Positions 31,874 through 43,790 of a DNA stretch of 52,920 nucleotides are shown piece after piece. Source of the DNA: Cyanobacteria bacterium K_Offshore_surface_m2_239 (GTDB taxonomy: Bacteria > Cyanobacteriota > Cyanobacteriia > PCC-6307 > Cyanobiaceae); NCBI GenBank assembly GCA_016882305.1, contig VGQX01000005.1, positions 1-52,920 of the forward strand, read 5' to 3'. The notes below the pieces were generated by a model, which did not search any database, had not been told where the DNA came from, and saw only the letters and a program-made list of their open reading frames with translations. Position 1 is the stretch's first letter, and the number at the start of each line of letters is the position of its first letter. Both the position numbers and the translations under genes were made by a program.

Positions 31874-32915
31874 GGTCGGTTGGGGATGCGCTGAACTGAG
31901 TCAGTATCAATTTGCATACATTCCAGCTGAGATGCCAGCCTCTCGTTAAAACATGCCGTCCTGATCCGTTCTTGAGGGGGAGCCGCGCCACAAGGCTCTC
32001 CAGGTCCCGCGCCGGCAGGCTGCTCCCCCAATGGCGTCGCAGCCAGGCCTGCAGGATTCGCCTCTGGTTGGCCGGTTGAAGCGCCACCAAGGCGCAACGA
32101 TCCAGCGCGTACTCCCCCTCTCCGGACTCCCGATCGGTTGCCAAGACCCCCAGCGCGAGGGAGACCAACTCCTCTTCCTGGTCCAGGTCTTCCGCCAGCC
32201 GTTCCGCCGTGTTGGCCAGCCGTGTCGTCGCACCCGGATGCAGCTCCTCCAACACCGGCAGCACCTCGGCCCGCAGTCGATTGCGGCTGAAGCGGAGATC
32301 GGCGTTGCTGGTGTCGATCCAGACGGGCAACCCCTGCTCTTGGCAGATGCGCGCGGTGTCCTGCCGGCTGAAGCGAAGAAGGGGACGCGCCAGCAGACAT
32401 CCCTCCCCCAGGGGGCGGGACGGCCGCAGCGAAGCCAATCCCTGGCGGTGACAGCCCCGGGCGAGATGAAGAAGCAAGGTCTCCGCCCGGTCGCTGGCGG
32501 TGTGAGCGGTGACCACACGCTGGCAGCCGAGCGCCTCGGCCTGTCGCCGCAGGCAGGCGTAACGCCACTCCCGCGCCTTGGCTTCCGTGCTCGGCCCAGG
32601 TTCCGCCTGATCGCGCCAAAGGGGGAGCCGCTGGGCGGCCGCCCAGATGGCCAAGGCGTCGCCCTGGGCCGCCGCCTCGGCCCGCCAGCCATGGTCGCCA
32701 TGCCAAAGGCTCAGGGTCCATCCATGACGCCCGCGCAGATCGCGCAGCAGGCCGGTGAGGGCCATGGAGTCCTGCCCTCCCGACACGGCCAGCAGCAGGT
32801 GGGCTCCCCGCGGCAGCAGGGTCGGATGGCGCAACAGGTGCCTGTGGAGCCGGTCCTGGTCCGGCCCCCAGGGAGCGGGGGCGCGCGTGGGGTCGGATGG
32901 GAGAATCACACCCAC
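31848..32915 (-). CDS. tilS: tRNA(Ile)-lysidine synthetase
   Basis: LLLAVSGGQDSMALTGLLRDL PP-loop, VVTAHTASDRAETLLLHLARG. Confidence 0.95.
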   Translation of the reverse strand: MGVILPSDPTRAPAPWGPDQDRLHRHLLRHPTLLPRGAHLLLAVSGGQDSMALTGLLRDLRGRHGWTLSLWHGDHGWRAEAAAQGDALAIWAAAQRLPLWRDQAEPGPSTEAKAREWRYACLRRQAEALGCQRVVTAHTASDRAETLLLHLARGCHRQGLASLRPSRPLGEGCLLARPLLRFSRQDTARICQEQGLPVWIDTSNADLRFSRNRLRAEVLPVLEELHPGATTRLANTAERLAEDLDQEEELVSLALGVLATDRESGEGEYALDRCALVALQPANQRRILQAWLRRHWGSSLPARDLESLVARLPLKNGSGRHVLTRGWHLSWNVCKLILTQFSASPTDHGELPKRR

Positions 32916-32932
32916 AATCTCGATAGCCTCAG

Positions 32933-33736
32933 ATGTCGCGTCACTCCAGCCTGCCTGCGCCGCTCCGGGACGCGATCCGCCAACAGCGGCTGCTCAAGGT
33001 GATTGCCGGCCTCACGAATCGCGATCCGATCGCCGTGGCGAAGATCGCCCGCGCGGCTCAGGCGGGGGGAGCGGATCTGCTGGATCTGGCCTGCGATCCC
33101 GCCTTGGTGGACACCATTCAATCCATCGCTCCGGGATTGCCCCTGTGCGTCTCCGCCGTCGACCCCGAGCTCTTCCCGGCCGCCGTGGCGGCGGGGGCCG
33201 CGATGGTGGAGATCGGCAACTTTGACGCCTTTTATCCGCTGGGACTGCGGTTTGAGGCGGCAGACGTCTTGCGCCTGACCCACCGCACCCGGGAGCTGCT
33301 GCCGGAGGTGGTCCTTTCCGTCACGGTTCCCCATGGTCTTCCCCTCGATCAGCAGGAGCAGCTGGCTGTGGCCCTGGCTCAGGCTGGCGCCGACTGGATC
33401 CAGACCGAGGGAGGCACCAGCGCGCGGCCCATGAGCCCCGGGGTCCTGGGGTTGATCGAGAAGGCCGCCCCCACCTTGGCCGCCACCCATGCCATCAGCC
33501 ACGCCCTCGCCGCGGCGGAATGGTCCCTGCCTGTGCTTTGCGCCTCGGGCTTGTCCGCTGTCACGGTGCCCATGGCCTTGGCGGCCGGTGCCGCTGGCGT
33601 GGGCGTTGGTTCCGCTGTGAATCGTTTGCGGGATGAGGTGGCCATGGTGGCTGTGGTCCGCGGCCTGCGGGAAGCCACGGGCTCCGCCGTTGCCCCGGCC
33701 AGGCGCTCTGCCTATGGTGTCGACAGTCACGCGTGA
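32933..33736 (+). CDS. DUF561 family protein
   Basis: RQQRLLKVIAGLTNRDPIAVAKIARAAQAGGADLLDLACDPALV; TIM-barrel-like cyanobacterial/plastid DUF561 pattern. Confidence 0.85.
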   Translation: MSRHSSLPAPLRDAIRQQRLLKVIAGLTNRDPIAVAKIARAAQAGGADLLDLACDPALVDTIQSIAPGLPLCVSAVDPELFPAAVAAGAAMVEIGNFDAFYPLGLRFEAADVLRLTHRTRELLPEVVLSVTVPHGLPLDQQEQLAVALAQAGADWIQTEGGTSARPMSPGVLGLIEKAAPTLAATHAISHALAAAEWSLPVLCASGLSAVTVPMALAAGAAGVGVGSAVNRLRDEVAMVAVVRGLREATGSAVAPARRSAYGVDSHA

Positions 33737-34176
33737 ACGTCATGGCCAGCTCGCTCCTCTGGCTTCTGCAGTGGCCCGTTCGCGCGGTGGTCCTTCTGCT
33801 GGTCGCCAAGCTGCCCCTTGGGGTGGAGCTGGCGAGTTTCCCTGTCGCTCTGATCTCCGCAGCGGTGATCGGCCTGCTTGGCACCTTGTTGATGGTGCCG
33901 TTGAAGCTGGTCCTCGGACCCTTTTGGGCGATCGCCTCGCTGGGCGGTCTGATCAGCCCGGTGAGCTTTGTGTTTGAGTGGTTGATCGCCATTATCCTGT
34001 TTGGTTTGGCGGCCTGGCTGGTGCAGGGGTTCCGCTTGCGCAACGGCCTTGTCAGCGCCGTGCTGGGCGCTCTCGCTTACAGCTTGATCAGCTATTTCAT
34101 CCTGCGCGCCCTCGGTCTGGAGGTTCCCCTCACCCGCGCCATGGCCTTGATCACCGGTTGGCCCCTGCCGGTCTGA
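33733..34176 (+). CDS. Hypothetical multi-TM membrane protein
   Basis: 147 aa, several hydrophobic segments; overlaps the DUF561 gene by 4 bp. Confidence 0.75.
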   Translation: MNVMASSLLWLLQWPVRAVVLLLVAKLPLGVELASFPVALISAAVIGLLGTLLMVPLKLVLGPFWAIASLGGLISPVSFVFEWLIAIILFGLAAWLVQGFRLRNGLVSAVLGALAYSLISYFILRALGLEVPLTRAMALITGWPLPV

Positions 34177-34329
34177 ACCTCGTCGCCAACCCACCGGTGG
34201 ATGTCCCCACAGCTCGAGTTGAGGACGCTTGGGGCTGGAGCGAAGCCTCCCTTGGCCGCTCTGGCCCCCAATCCGGTTTCCTGCCCCTAAACGGGCGCGG
34301 TAGGGGGATTCTCGGGTCAAAATGGTCCG

Positions 34330-36333
<2,004 letters not shown>

Positions 36334-36344
36334 GCGTCTGAGGA

Positions 36345-38174
36345 TCAGACAGCCTCTGGCGCCTCTGTGCCTTCGACCCGATGGTTCGTGGCCCCTCCCA
36401 GGCCGAACGCCGCATGGACCACCCGCAGGGCCCGCACCCCATCCGCCTCGGCCACCACACAGCTCGTGCGGATTTCGCTGGTGGCGATCATCTCGATGTT
36501 GATGGCCGCGTCCGCCAGGGCGCGAAACATTCGAGCCGCCGTGCCAGCGGTGCAGGCCATGCCCGCGCCCACGGCGCTGACCCGGGCGATGGCTGGACCC
36601 TCCTCCACGCAGGCCCCGGCCCACTGCCGCAACAGCGGTGTCAGGGCGCTTTGGGCGCCGGGGCGATCGCCGCGGCGGAGGATGAAGCTCATGTCCCGGC
36701 TGCCGCTCCCTGACCCCGTCGGCGCGCTGCGCAAGCGTTCGGATTGCACGATGGCATCCAAGCTGATGCCGGCGTCCGCCAGGGCGCGGCAGATCGTTGC
36801 CGCCGAGCCCGGCAGATCGGGCACCCCCTTCACCGTGATCTGAACTTGATTGAGATCCAGGGCCACCCCACGCACGGCGGGGGCCTCGGGATCGCTGGGC
36901 AGCGGACCTTCCCGCAGTTGAGGCTCCCCCAACTCGAAGGCCGCCGCCGCCGCCCGCAGGGCCTTCCTTCCCTGGCGTCCATCGACCACGCAGCTCACCT
37001 TCACCTCGCTGGTGGCGATCAGCCGCAAATTGATCCCCAGGCGGGCCAGGGTGTCGAACAGTCCAGCGGCCACGGAGGGGCGACCCAGGATGCCCGCGCC
37101 GGAGATGCTGATCTTCGCCATGCCCCCTTCCATCGTCAAGCTGGCCCCCTCCGCGTTGAGATCTGCCAGCAGGTGGCGACACACCTGGCCGGCGTTCTCC
37201 CGCTCGGACTCCGCCACGGTGAAGGCGATGTCATTGCTGTTCTCCTCGTGGGTGGACTGCACGATCAGATCAACGTTCACCCCGGCGGCGCCCAGGGCCT
37301 CAAACAAACGGGCCGCCACCCCCGGTCGATCGGGCACGTCCGAGAGGGCCAGCACGGCCTGGTCGCCTTCCAGTTGCGCCCCATCCACGGGCTTGCCCAG
37401 CTCCAGTCCATCGCTGCCCACGGGCCGGCTGGCGCCGCTGGTGAGGGCGGTGCCCGCATCCTCCGTCCAGCTGGAGCGCACTTGCAGGGGGACGCCGTAG
37501 TTGCGGGCGATCTCCACGGCGCGGGGATGGAGCACGGAGGCGCCCAGGCTCGCCAGCTCCAACATCTCGTCGCAGCTCACCTGCGTCATCAGCTGGGCAT
37601 CGGGCACCTTGCGGGGATCGGTGGTGAGTACGCCGGGCACATCGGTGTAGATCTCGCAGACCTCGGCCCCGAGAGCGGCGGCCAAGGCCACGGCGGAGGT
37701 GTCCGATCCGCCCCGACCCAAGGTGGTGATCTCCGGGGTGCCCGAGGGGCCCCCGCTGGTGCCTTGAAACCCGGCGACGATCACCACAAAGCCCTCTTCA
37801 AGGCGTCGCCACAACCGCTCGGTGCGGATCTCCAGGATGCGCGCCCGGCCGTGGGCCGATTCCGTGATGATTCCGGCCTGGGTGCCCGTCAGCGAGACCG
37901 CCGGCACGCCGAGGCGATGGAGGGCCATGGCGAGGAGGGCGATCGACACCTGTTCGCCGGTGGCCAGCAGCATGTCCATCTCCCGCTGGGGCGGCGCCTC
38001 GTTGATCGCCTGCGCCATGGCTGTCAGGTTGTCGGTGGTGTGGCCCATGGCGGACACCACCACCACCAGGTCATGGCCGGCCTCCCGACACGCGGCGATG
38101 CGTCGGGCGACCGCCTGGATCCGTTCCACGTCGGCGACGGAGGTGCCTCCGAATTTCTGGACGAGGAGGGTCAT
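36345..38174 (-). CDS. lysC: Aspartate kinase with duplicated ACT-domain pairs
   Basis: [26 protein letters not shown] at 38174; about 610 aa, repeated [28 protein letters not shown] / [31 protein letters not shown] motifs. Confidence 0.96.
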   Translation of the reverse strand: MTLLVQKFGGTSVADVERIQAVARRIAACREAGHDLVVVVSAMGHTTDNLTAMAQAINEAPPQREMDMLLATGEQVSIALLAMALHRLGVPAVSLTGTQAGIITESAHGRARILEIRTERLWRRLEEGFVVIVAGFQGTSGGPSGTPEITTLGRGGSDTSAVALAAALGAEVCEIYTDVPGVLTTDPRKVPDAQLMTQVSCDEMLELASLGASVLHPRAVEIARNYGVPLQVRSSWTEDAGTALTSGASRPVGSDGLELGKPVDGAQLEGDQAVLALSDVPDRPGVAARLFEALGAAGVNVDLIVQSTHEENSNDIAFTVAESERENAGQVCRHLLADLNAEGASLTMEGGMAKISISGAGILGRPSVAAGLFDTLARLGINLRLIATSEVKVSCVVDGRQGRKALRAAAAAFELGEPQLREGPLPSDPEAPAVRGVALDLNQVQITVKGVPDLPGSAATICRALADAGISLDAIVQSERLRSAPTGSGSGSRDMSFILRRGDRPGAQSALTPLLRQWAGACVEEGPAIARVSAVGAGMACTAGTAARMFRALADAAINIEMIATSEIRTSCVVAEADGVRALRVVHAAFGLGGATNHRVEGTEAPEAV

Positions 38175-38202
38175 CCGCGCACGGCTGCAGGTGAAGGACA
38201 AC

Positions 38203-39174
38203 TTATCGAGAAGGGTTCGCGGGGAGCAGCCAGGCCTCGCGAAAGGTGTCGCCAGGGTCTCCGCCGCGCTTGAGCGCCGCCTCCGCCTCCAGCAGTTGCC
38301 GCAGCAGGGCCAGCAGGTGCTCCTCGCTGCGACCGCGGATCTGCTTCCGCAACACATACACCCGCTTCGGGTTGCCGATGCCGGCCGCCTTGGCGATGGT
38401 CGCCACGTCCTGCTCCCCTCGCGCCTCCAGCAGGGCCACCCACAACCAGCCGCGGATCTGGCTCGAGAGGGAGGCGACGATCCGCAGGGCCGGCTCGCCC
38501 GCCGTCAAGAGGGAATCCACCAGGGCGATCGCCTCCGCCGGTCGGCCGGCCAGGAGCGCCTCTCCCACAGCCAGGGCCGTGCTGCTTCGGCCTTCCACCA
38601 ACGCGCTGACGGCCGCCGCCGTGATGCGCTCCCCTCCGTAGACCCGCAGTTTCTCCAGCTCGCTGGCCAGGCGCGCGCTGTCGCTGCCGATGGCCTGGGC
38701 CAGGGCCTCGGCGGCCCGATCCTCCAGGGTGAGCCCCAGGGCCTTCGCCGCGTTCCGCACCAGCTCCAGCTGCCCCGCCCCGTCCCAACTGGCGGGCAAA
38801 GGAAAGCTCCGCTCCTCCGCCACCGCTCGCAGCGCCTTGGTCGTGCGGAGGCGGGCATCGGGTTTTCCGCCGCTCACCAGCACCAGATGGGTGTGTTCGG
38901 GGATGGCGGGCAGACAGGCCTCCAGCGCCTCCGCCAGGGGTGGGGGGCAGACCCCGCAGAACGGGCTGCGCTGGAGGACCACCACGCGGTTCCCGGCCCC
39001 GAGGGGCGGGGTGCGGGCCTCCTCCAGGGCGCGGCGGGCCTGCTCCCCGTCCTGTCCGTCGAGTCGGCTCAGATTCATGGCGGCCCAGCTTGGATCCAAG
39101 GCCTCGCGCACCAGTTGCTCCACGGCCCGGCCCCGGGCGGCCTCATCGTCGCCCCAGTAGAGGTGGATCGGCAT
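38203..39174 (-). CDS. holA: DNA polymerase III subunit delta
   Basis: [28 protein letters not shown]...[11 protein letters not shown]; HolA-like. Confidence 0.88.
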   Translation of the reverse strand: MPIHLYWGDDEAARGRAVEQLVREALDPSWAAMNLSRLDGQDGEQARRALEEARTPPLGAGNRVVVLQRSPFCGVCPPPLAEALEACLPAIPEHTHLVLVSGGKPDARLRTTKALRAVAEERSFPLPASWDGAGQLELVRNAAKALGLTLEDRAAEALAQAIGSDSARLASELEKLRVYGGERITAAAVSALVEGRSSTALAVGEALLAGRPAEAIALVDSLLTAGEPALRIVASLSSQIRGWLWVALLEARGEQDVATIAKAAGIGNPKRVYVLRKQIRGRSEEHLLALLRQLLEAEAALKRGGDPGDTFREAWLLPANPSR

Positions 39175-39185
39175 CAGGGCCTGAC

Positions 39186-39809
39186 GTGAACGATTTCGAC
39201 CATCCGATCTTCTCGGAAAGCCTGCGCCGCATCCGCGCCTGGCTGGGGGACACCGGCCTCTCCGGCTTGGAGCGCGATGTTTTGGAGCGCCTGGTGCACA
39301 GTGGCGGCGATCTCAGCCTGGCTCCGGACCTCCGCTTGAGTCCCGGCGCCTGTGTCCTCGGGGCTGAGGCCCTCGCCGCTGGCGCGCCGATCCTCACGGA
39401 CACCGCCATGGCCGCCGCCGCAGTCAGCCCCATGGCCCGTCGCACGTTCGGAAACCCGGTGCGTTCGGTGTTGGATTGGGCTCCTGCTGTGGCCCCGTCC
39501 GGCGGGACCCGGGCGGCGGAAGGCATGGCTGTCGCCCTCGAACGCCATCCCGGAGCCGTGGTGTTGATCGGCAGCGCTCCAACGGCCCTCGAGCGTTTGC
39601 TGGCGCTCACCGAGGGGGGCGGTCGGCTCCCACCGGCCTTGGTCATCGGCATGCCGGTGGGCTTTGTTGGGGTGTTGGAGAGCAAGCGGTGTTTGGCGGC
39701 CAGCGGTCTGCCTCAGATCCGACTGGAGGGCAGCCGCGGAGGGGCCGCCCTGGTGGCCGCGGCGGGCAATGCCTTGCTGCGGGGGGCCTGGCTCGCCCGG
39801 CCGCGCTGA
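39186..39809 (+). CDS. cobH: Precorrin-8X methylmutase
   Basis: Within ORF 38940..39809; GTG start VNDFDHPIFSESLRRIRAWLGDTGLSGLERDVLERLVHSGGDLSLAPDL, GMPVGFVGVLESKRCL. Confidence 0.9.
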   Translation: MNDFDHPIFSESLRRIRAWLGDTGLSGLERDVLERLVHSGGDLSLAPDLRLSPGACVLGAEALAAGAPILTDTAMAAAAVSPMARRTFGNPVRSVLDWAPAVAPSGGTRAAEGMAVALERHPGAVVLIGSAPTALERLLALTEGGGRLPPALVIGMPVGFVGVLESKRCLAASGLPQIRLEGSRGGAALVAAAGNALLRGAWLARPR

Positions 39810-39957
39810 CGCTGTCGCCCTCTGTCCTCAGAAGCGCAACGGCTGCACCCACCCAGCGCCCGCGGCGGGTCACCCTCTGGTGCTCACCGACCAGGGCCGC
39901 CTCCACCACGGCACTGAATCGGTTCTTGGCGTCCGGCAACGTCCACTGGGTGACCAC
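39806..39957 (-). pseudogene. Truncated Phd/YefM-type antitoxin remnant
   Basis: Minus-strand VTQWTLPDAKNRFSAVVEAALVGEHQRVTRRGRWVGAAVALLRTEGD resembles Phd/YefM N-termini (..DAKNxFSxVVxxAxxGxPQxVTRRGR), then runs out antisense to cobH; no toxin partner visible. Confidence 0.65.
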
Positions 39958-40152
39958 CGGACATCAGCGGTGTCCTCACTCTTGAAAGTGGTGGTCACGA
40001 ACCCGCTCCGGTGCCGCAGGGTACGCTCCATGCTTCAGCACTGACTCGTTAGCACCTGGGCCATCAAGGGGGCTTTGGCAATGGGAGGTGTTCCAACACC
40101 TGGCGCCTCAACGTGGTCAAACTTTTGTTTAAACCTGCCGCTCACCTCACAC

Positions 40153-40905
40153 TTAGGTCGGCAGTCGCCAGATCCGTTCCGCAGCATGTCCACCGGCGAA
40201 GGATTGGCTGTAGGCGGCAAAGGCTTCAATCGGAACAGGGCTCCGATAGGCCCCGATAGCCTTGCGTTTGCTTTCCATGTGTCGTTGCTCCAGTCGTAGC
40301 ACCTCGGCCTTCATCCCACTGCTCCTTCTGGTGAGTTCCTCCGCGCCCCGGGGGCTGAAGACATAGGGAGCATCCTCATAAAAGGCTACGGGCAGCCCTT
40401 CCTCCGCCAGTAGTTGTGCCATCCGGTGGGCGAGTTGGTGGTCCACGTGGTTGCCCACGGCGAGCGGTGCGAGGACCAGGGTGGTTTCGGTGAGGTGGAT
40501 TCGGGAGCGAAGAGAGGCGATCAGTGCCCGGGGCAGAGAGCTTTCTTCGGGGTGCAGGCTCCCGAAGATGTGCTCCGGCTCGGGATAGCGCCACCCCACA
40601 CCATCGGCGCGGAGGCGGTAGAGGCAGTCCTGATGATTCAGGTCGATGGATGACACCCCGAGGATTGCGAGGGCTTCTTGGTCCCGCTGCCGTCGGAGTT
40701 CCGTCAGGTCCAACGCACCAAACCGCTGGTGATAGGCCTCCGCCTGGGGTGACAAGAGGGGGCCCGGGTGGCCCGTGAACAAATTGACCACGGTGACCTC
40801 CCTGCCCAGCTCCTGCCATCGATGGATGGCACCGCCCAGGGAGAAACAGGCGTCATCACGGTGGGGGGAGATGACAAGGCAGGGGCTTGGTAGGGCGGCT
40901 TCCAT
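40153..40905 (-). CDS. PIG-L family (LmbE-like) deacetylase
   Basis: CLVISPHRDDACFSLGGAIHRWQELGREVTVVNLFTG (PHxDD) and VGNHVDHQLAHR; likely start MEAALPS at 40905. Confidence 0.88.
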   Translation of the reverse strand: MEAALPSPCLVISPHRDDACFSLGGAIHRWQELGREVTVVNLFTGHPGPLLSPQAEAYHQRFGALDLTELRRQRDQEALAILGVSSIDLNHQDCLYRLRADGVGWRYPEPEHIFGSLHPEESSLPRALIASLRSRIHLTETTLVLAPLAVGNHVDHQLAHRMAQLLAEEGLPVAFYEDAPYVFSPRGAEELTRRSSGMKAEVLRLEQRHMESKRKAIGAYRSPVPIEAFAAYSQSFAGGHAAERIWRLPT

Positions 40906-40909
40906 GACG

Positions 40910-42529
40910 TCAGTCTCCGGGAACGAGGGCCAGGATGCCTGCACAGAACAGCTCGTCCACCAGGGCAAGATCTGTTGTACCGAGAGCGGTGATCACGTCG
41001 TCCGCCTTGCGGCCGAGGATCCCGTGGATCAGGGCGTGTTTGTGTGGAGGGAGAACTTCGTTCGCCAGATCGGAGATGATGGCGCCGCTGAGGTGGTTCC
41101 AGGAGCGCACCAGTGGTCCCAGGCGGATCGTCAGCTGCTCAGAATCGAGAGTTTTGATGGACGCCTGTTCCTTGTGTTCGAGGCTGGAGAGACAGGCGGA
41201 CAGATCTTTCATCATGGTGTCATGACAATAGTTCTTCATGATGAAATCTCTCCCCCTTGCGCAGGCCTTCTTTATCGTATCTCGGCCTACTGTGCTGTCG
41301 TGGACAATCCGGTCGCCAACTTCATTGTAGCCTTTGCGGGCGCCGAATACCATGGCTTCACTTTCGATGACATTGATCCCATTGTTCTCCGGCAGAACAT
41401 GTCGCATATTGCCAGATCCGTTTGTGTAGACAGGGCAGCCATGGAAGACAGACTCTAGAACGTAGATTCCAAATGCTTCCGGAACAACGTTGTAGGAAAG
41501 TCCGAAAGTGCAGGACTGGAAGATCCTGAACAGCTGTTTCCTTGGTAGCCTGGGCATTGGAATCAACAGATCCTTCAGTCTGAGTCCCTCTTGCTTCAAC
41601 TGGTCATGCAAGCGCAGGGCCCATGGGTTGGTTGGATCCAGGAGATAGGTTTCAAGGCTGGCTAAGTCCACTTCAGTCACGAGTAGCCGTGCCTTGCGGC
41701 CCTGTTCCGCGGAAACGCGTGATAGATAGAGCATGATCTCAAGATGGGCAAATTTATCGCTTTTCCCTGGCTGAAGGGAGTGGCCGAGGAGAACGTCCTC
41801 TTTCATTGCCTGTTCCACCGCGGGCGGCAGTTGACTGAGTGCTTTGCGATCATCCTGATCTAAACAGGAGGTAGAGAGCCACGGGAGGCCTAGTCGGATT
41901 GACTTGACAGAATAGTAAGTTCTTGCATCAATACGCCATCCATTTTGCCAGCGGGGCATGGCGAGAAGCCCTTGGAGTACTTCGGCTAAGTAGAGAGAGT
42001 TTGCAAGGTAAAGATCAACATCAGTATTGCTGCTCCATATGCCCACATTCCTTGCCATACCATGAAAGAAGATCACGTTGTGCCGAGCATTTTTCTTGCT
42101 TGGAGGGCAGATCTGGACACCGCCGTCGCAATAGAGGGCTAAATCCACTGCGTTTGATGTGAGGTTGGCAAGCCTTCGGGCCTCCTTCATGGCAAAGGAA
42201 AGGCCGTTTTGAGTGGTCTTGTCTTGAATGGTCTCAACGTATGAAATGGAAGAGAGGTTGTAGCCAAATTCTTCTAGGGCCTCCTCCAGTAGGGCATTGA
42301 TGGTGTGTGGGGCACCAGGTTTGGGGTTCGTGGAGGCGTGATAAAAAAAGATATTGGCATTTCTCCCTTGGCCCGTGGCTGGGGCCCATTCTGCCGCCTG
42401 CTGTTCAGCAACCTTTCCGCTGGAGAGCTTACCCATCGCCTTGATGGAGTCGATGGTGCAACCAGACATCTTCGACCCGAATGAATGATTGGAAGACGTT
42501 ACAAGATTAAATGCTGATGATAACATCAA
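40910..42529 (-). CDS. Glycosyltransferase (GT4-like)
   Basis: CTFGLSYNVVPEAFGIYVLESVFHGCPVYTNGSGNMRHVLPENNGINV, with EX7E (EAFGIYVLE) characteristic of retaining GT4 enzymes. Confidence 0.75.
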   Translation of the reverse strand: MMLSSAFNLVTSSNHSFGSKMSGCTIDSIKAMGKLSSGKVAEQQAAEWAPATGQGRNANIFFYHASTNPKPGAPHTINALLEEALEEFGYNLSSISYVETIQDKTTQNGLSFAMKEARRLANLTSNAVDLALYCDGGVQICPPSKKNARHNVIFFHGMARNVGIWSSNTDVDLYLANSLYLAEVLQGLLAMPRWQNGWRIDARTYYSVKSIRLGLPWLSTSCLDQDDRKALSQLPPAVEQAMKEDVLLGHSLQPGKSDKFAHLEIMLYLSRVSAEQGRKARLLVTEVDLASLETYLLDPTNPWALRLHDQLKQEGLRLKDLLIPMPRLPRKQLFRIFQSCTFGLSYNVVPEAFGIYVLESVFHGCPVYTNGSGNMRHVLPENNGINVIESEAMVFGARKGYNEVGDRIVHDSTVGRDTIKKACARGRDFIMKNYCHDTMMKDLSACLSSLEHKEQASIKTLDSEQLTIRLGPLVRSWNHLSGAIISDLANEVLPPHKHALIHGILGRKADDVITALGTTDLALVDELFCAGILALVPGD

Positions 42530-42532
42530 AAG

Positions 42533-43567
42533 TCATCTTTCTTTGGAATTTGGTCCTCTGGTGCCTCGGCGCAATGCGTTGGCCAGCGTCACGGATATCC
42601 TTTGATCATTAGATTCGCCGTACCACTGAAAAAGACTGGGCAGCATCAGTTCTTTATTTCGTGGCAGCAGGTCCCGGAAGCTGGTAAGAAACCGAACGGG
42701 TCCGTACTCAAGAACCGTGAGCCGAGGACAACGGCTCTCCCATGTCCCAAGGGGCTCAAGCGCGATTGGTTGCCGCATGATGGCCCAGAGGTGCTGCGGA
42801 TCGAGCCTGTTCACCATGGAGCCTGTTGCGCAGGAGTACCAGGGCCCCCTTCCGGGCCTGGTGGGCAGAGTGTGAAGGTCGGCGGCGAGAGCCTCGAAGG
42901 CTGGTTCCAGCAAAGGGGTGTGGAACCCGTAGTTCACCCCGATGGAGACACAAATCATGTCCCGTTCAGTAAACCAGGCCAGCACCTCCTGGAAGTACCC
43001 GGTGGGGCAGGCGGCCAAATGTGCCCCGGATCCCCCCAGGAAGCTGAAGATGGGTGCGTTATCAAAGGAGGGGGGAAAGATGGTGGGGATGGGGCCATTC
43101 ACGAAGTAGCAAACCACTGGCTCTGTGGTGGTCTCGATCACGCGACTCATCCTCAGCAACCATCCCAGCACATCTCGCTCCGTACAGACACCGGAGATGG
43201 TGGCGGCAACAAGTTCCCCCAAGCTGTAGCCGATCAGCAAGTCGGGCATAGGGGCTTCGGCCAATACCGCCCGGGTCAGGAGCAGGGTGTGCAGATAGGT
43301 GGAGAGGGCGGTGCGAGCCAGGGGGGAAAGCGAGGGGGGAGTGGCGATTCCCTGCAGGAAGGGGAGGAGCGGGGGGAGTCCCAGGTCTTTGAGGATGAAC
43401 TCAAGGACCCCATGCTCTTGAAGCAGCAGGGGATCCCGGCCATGGACGGCAGCCAGGGGGCCGGGCTCGAAGGAGCCGAGGCCAGGAAGCAGGATCCACA
43501 AGTCCTGAGCGGGAGGCCGTTCCACGCAATCCCCTCGGAGCAATCGTTCAGCAGACAGTTCATCCAC
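42533..43567 (-). CDS. Free-standing acyltransferase, malonyl-CoA:ACP transacylase (FabD)-like
   Basis: WILLPGLGSFEPG (PGxGS), LLIGYSLGELVAATISG (G-Y-S-L-G nucleophile elbow), YGFHTPLLEPAFEAL (catalytic His), VLEYGPVRFL. Confidence 0.82.
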   Translation of the reverse strand: MDELSAERLLRGDCVERPPAQDLWILLPGLGSFEPGPLAAVHGRDPLLLQEHGVLEFILKDLGLPPLLPFLQGIATPPSLSPLARTALSTYLHTLLLTRAVLAEAPMPDLLIGYSLGELVAATISGVCTERDVLGWLLRMSRVIETTTEPVVCYFVNGPIPTIFPPSFDNAPIFSFLGGSGAHLAACPTGYFQEVLAWFTERDMICVSIGVNYGFHTPLLEPAFEALAADLHTLPTRPGRGPWYSCATGSMVNRLDPQHLWAIMRQPIALEPLGTWESRCPRLTVLEYGPVRFLTSFRDLLPRNKELMLPSLFQWYGESNDQRISVTLANALRRGTRGPNSKER

Positions 43568-43790
43568 GACTCAGAGACAGTTGAACGACATCCCAACGAA
43601 TGCCCTTTGAAAGCGCAGCATTAACTGGTATTCGACCAGAATTCTAACGACCGGAGCCGGGCTACTTCCACGGCGCGATGTCTTGATCATTCACATTCAG
43701 ATATTTTTCTACAAGTGATCACCACTGACCAGGCGATTCAGGATGTTTTGGAAGTATCCTTGTAGCTCCTCAGGGAGGAAGCGATTGGCA

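Noticed and set aside
36744-38273. 509-aa plus-strand ORF over lysC
   Set aside because: Antisense shadow of a confident aspartokinase gene.
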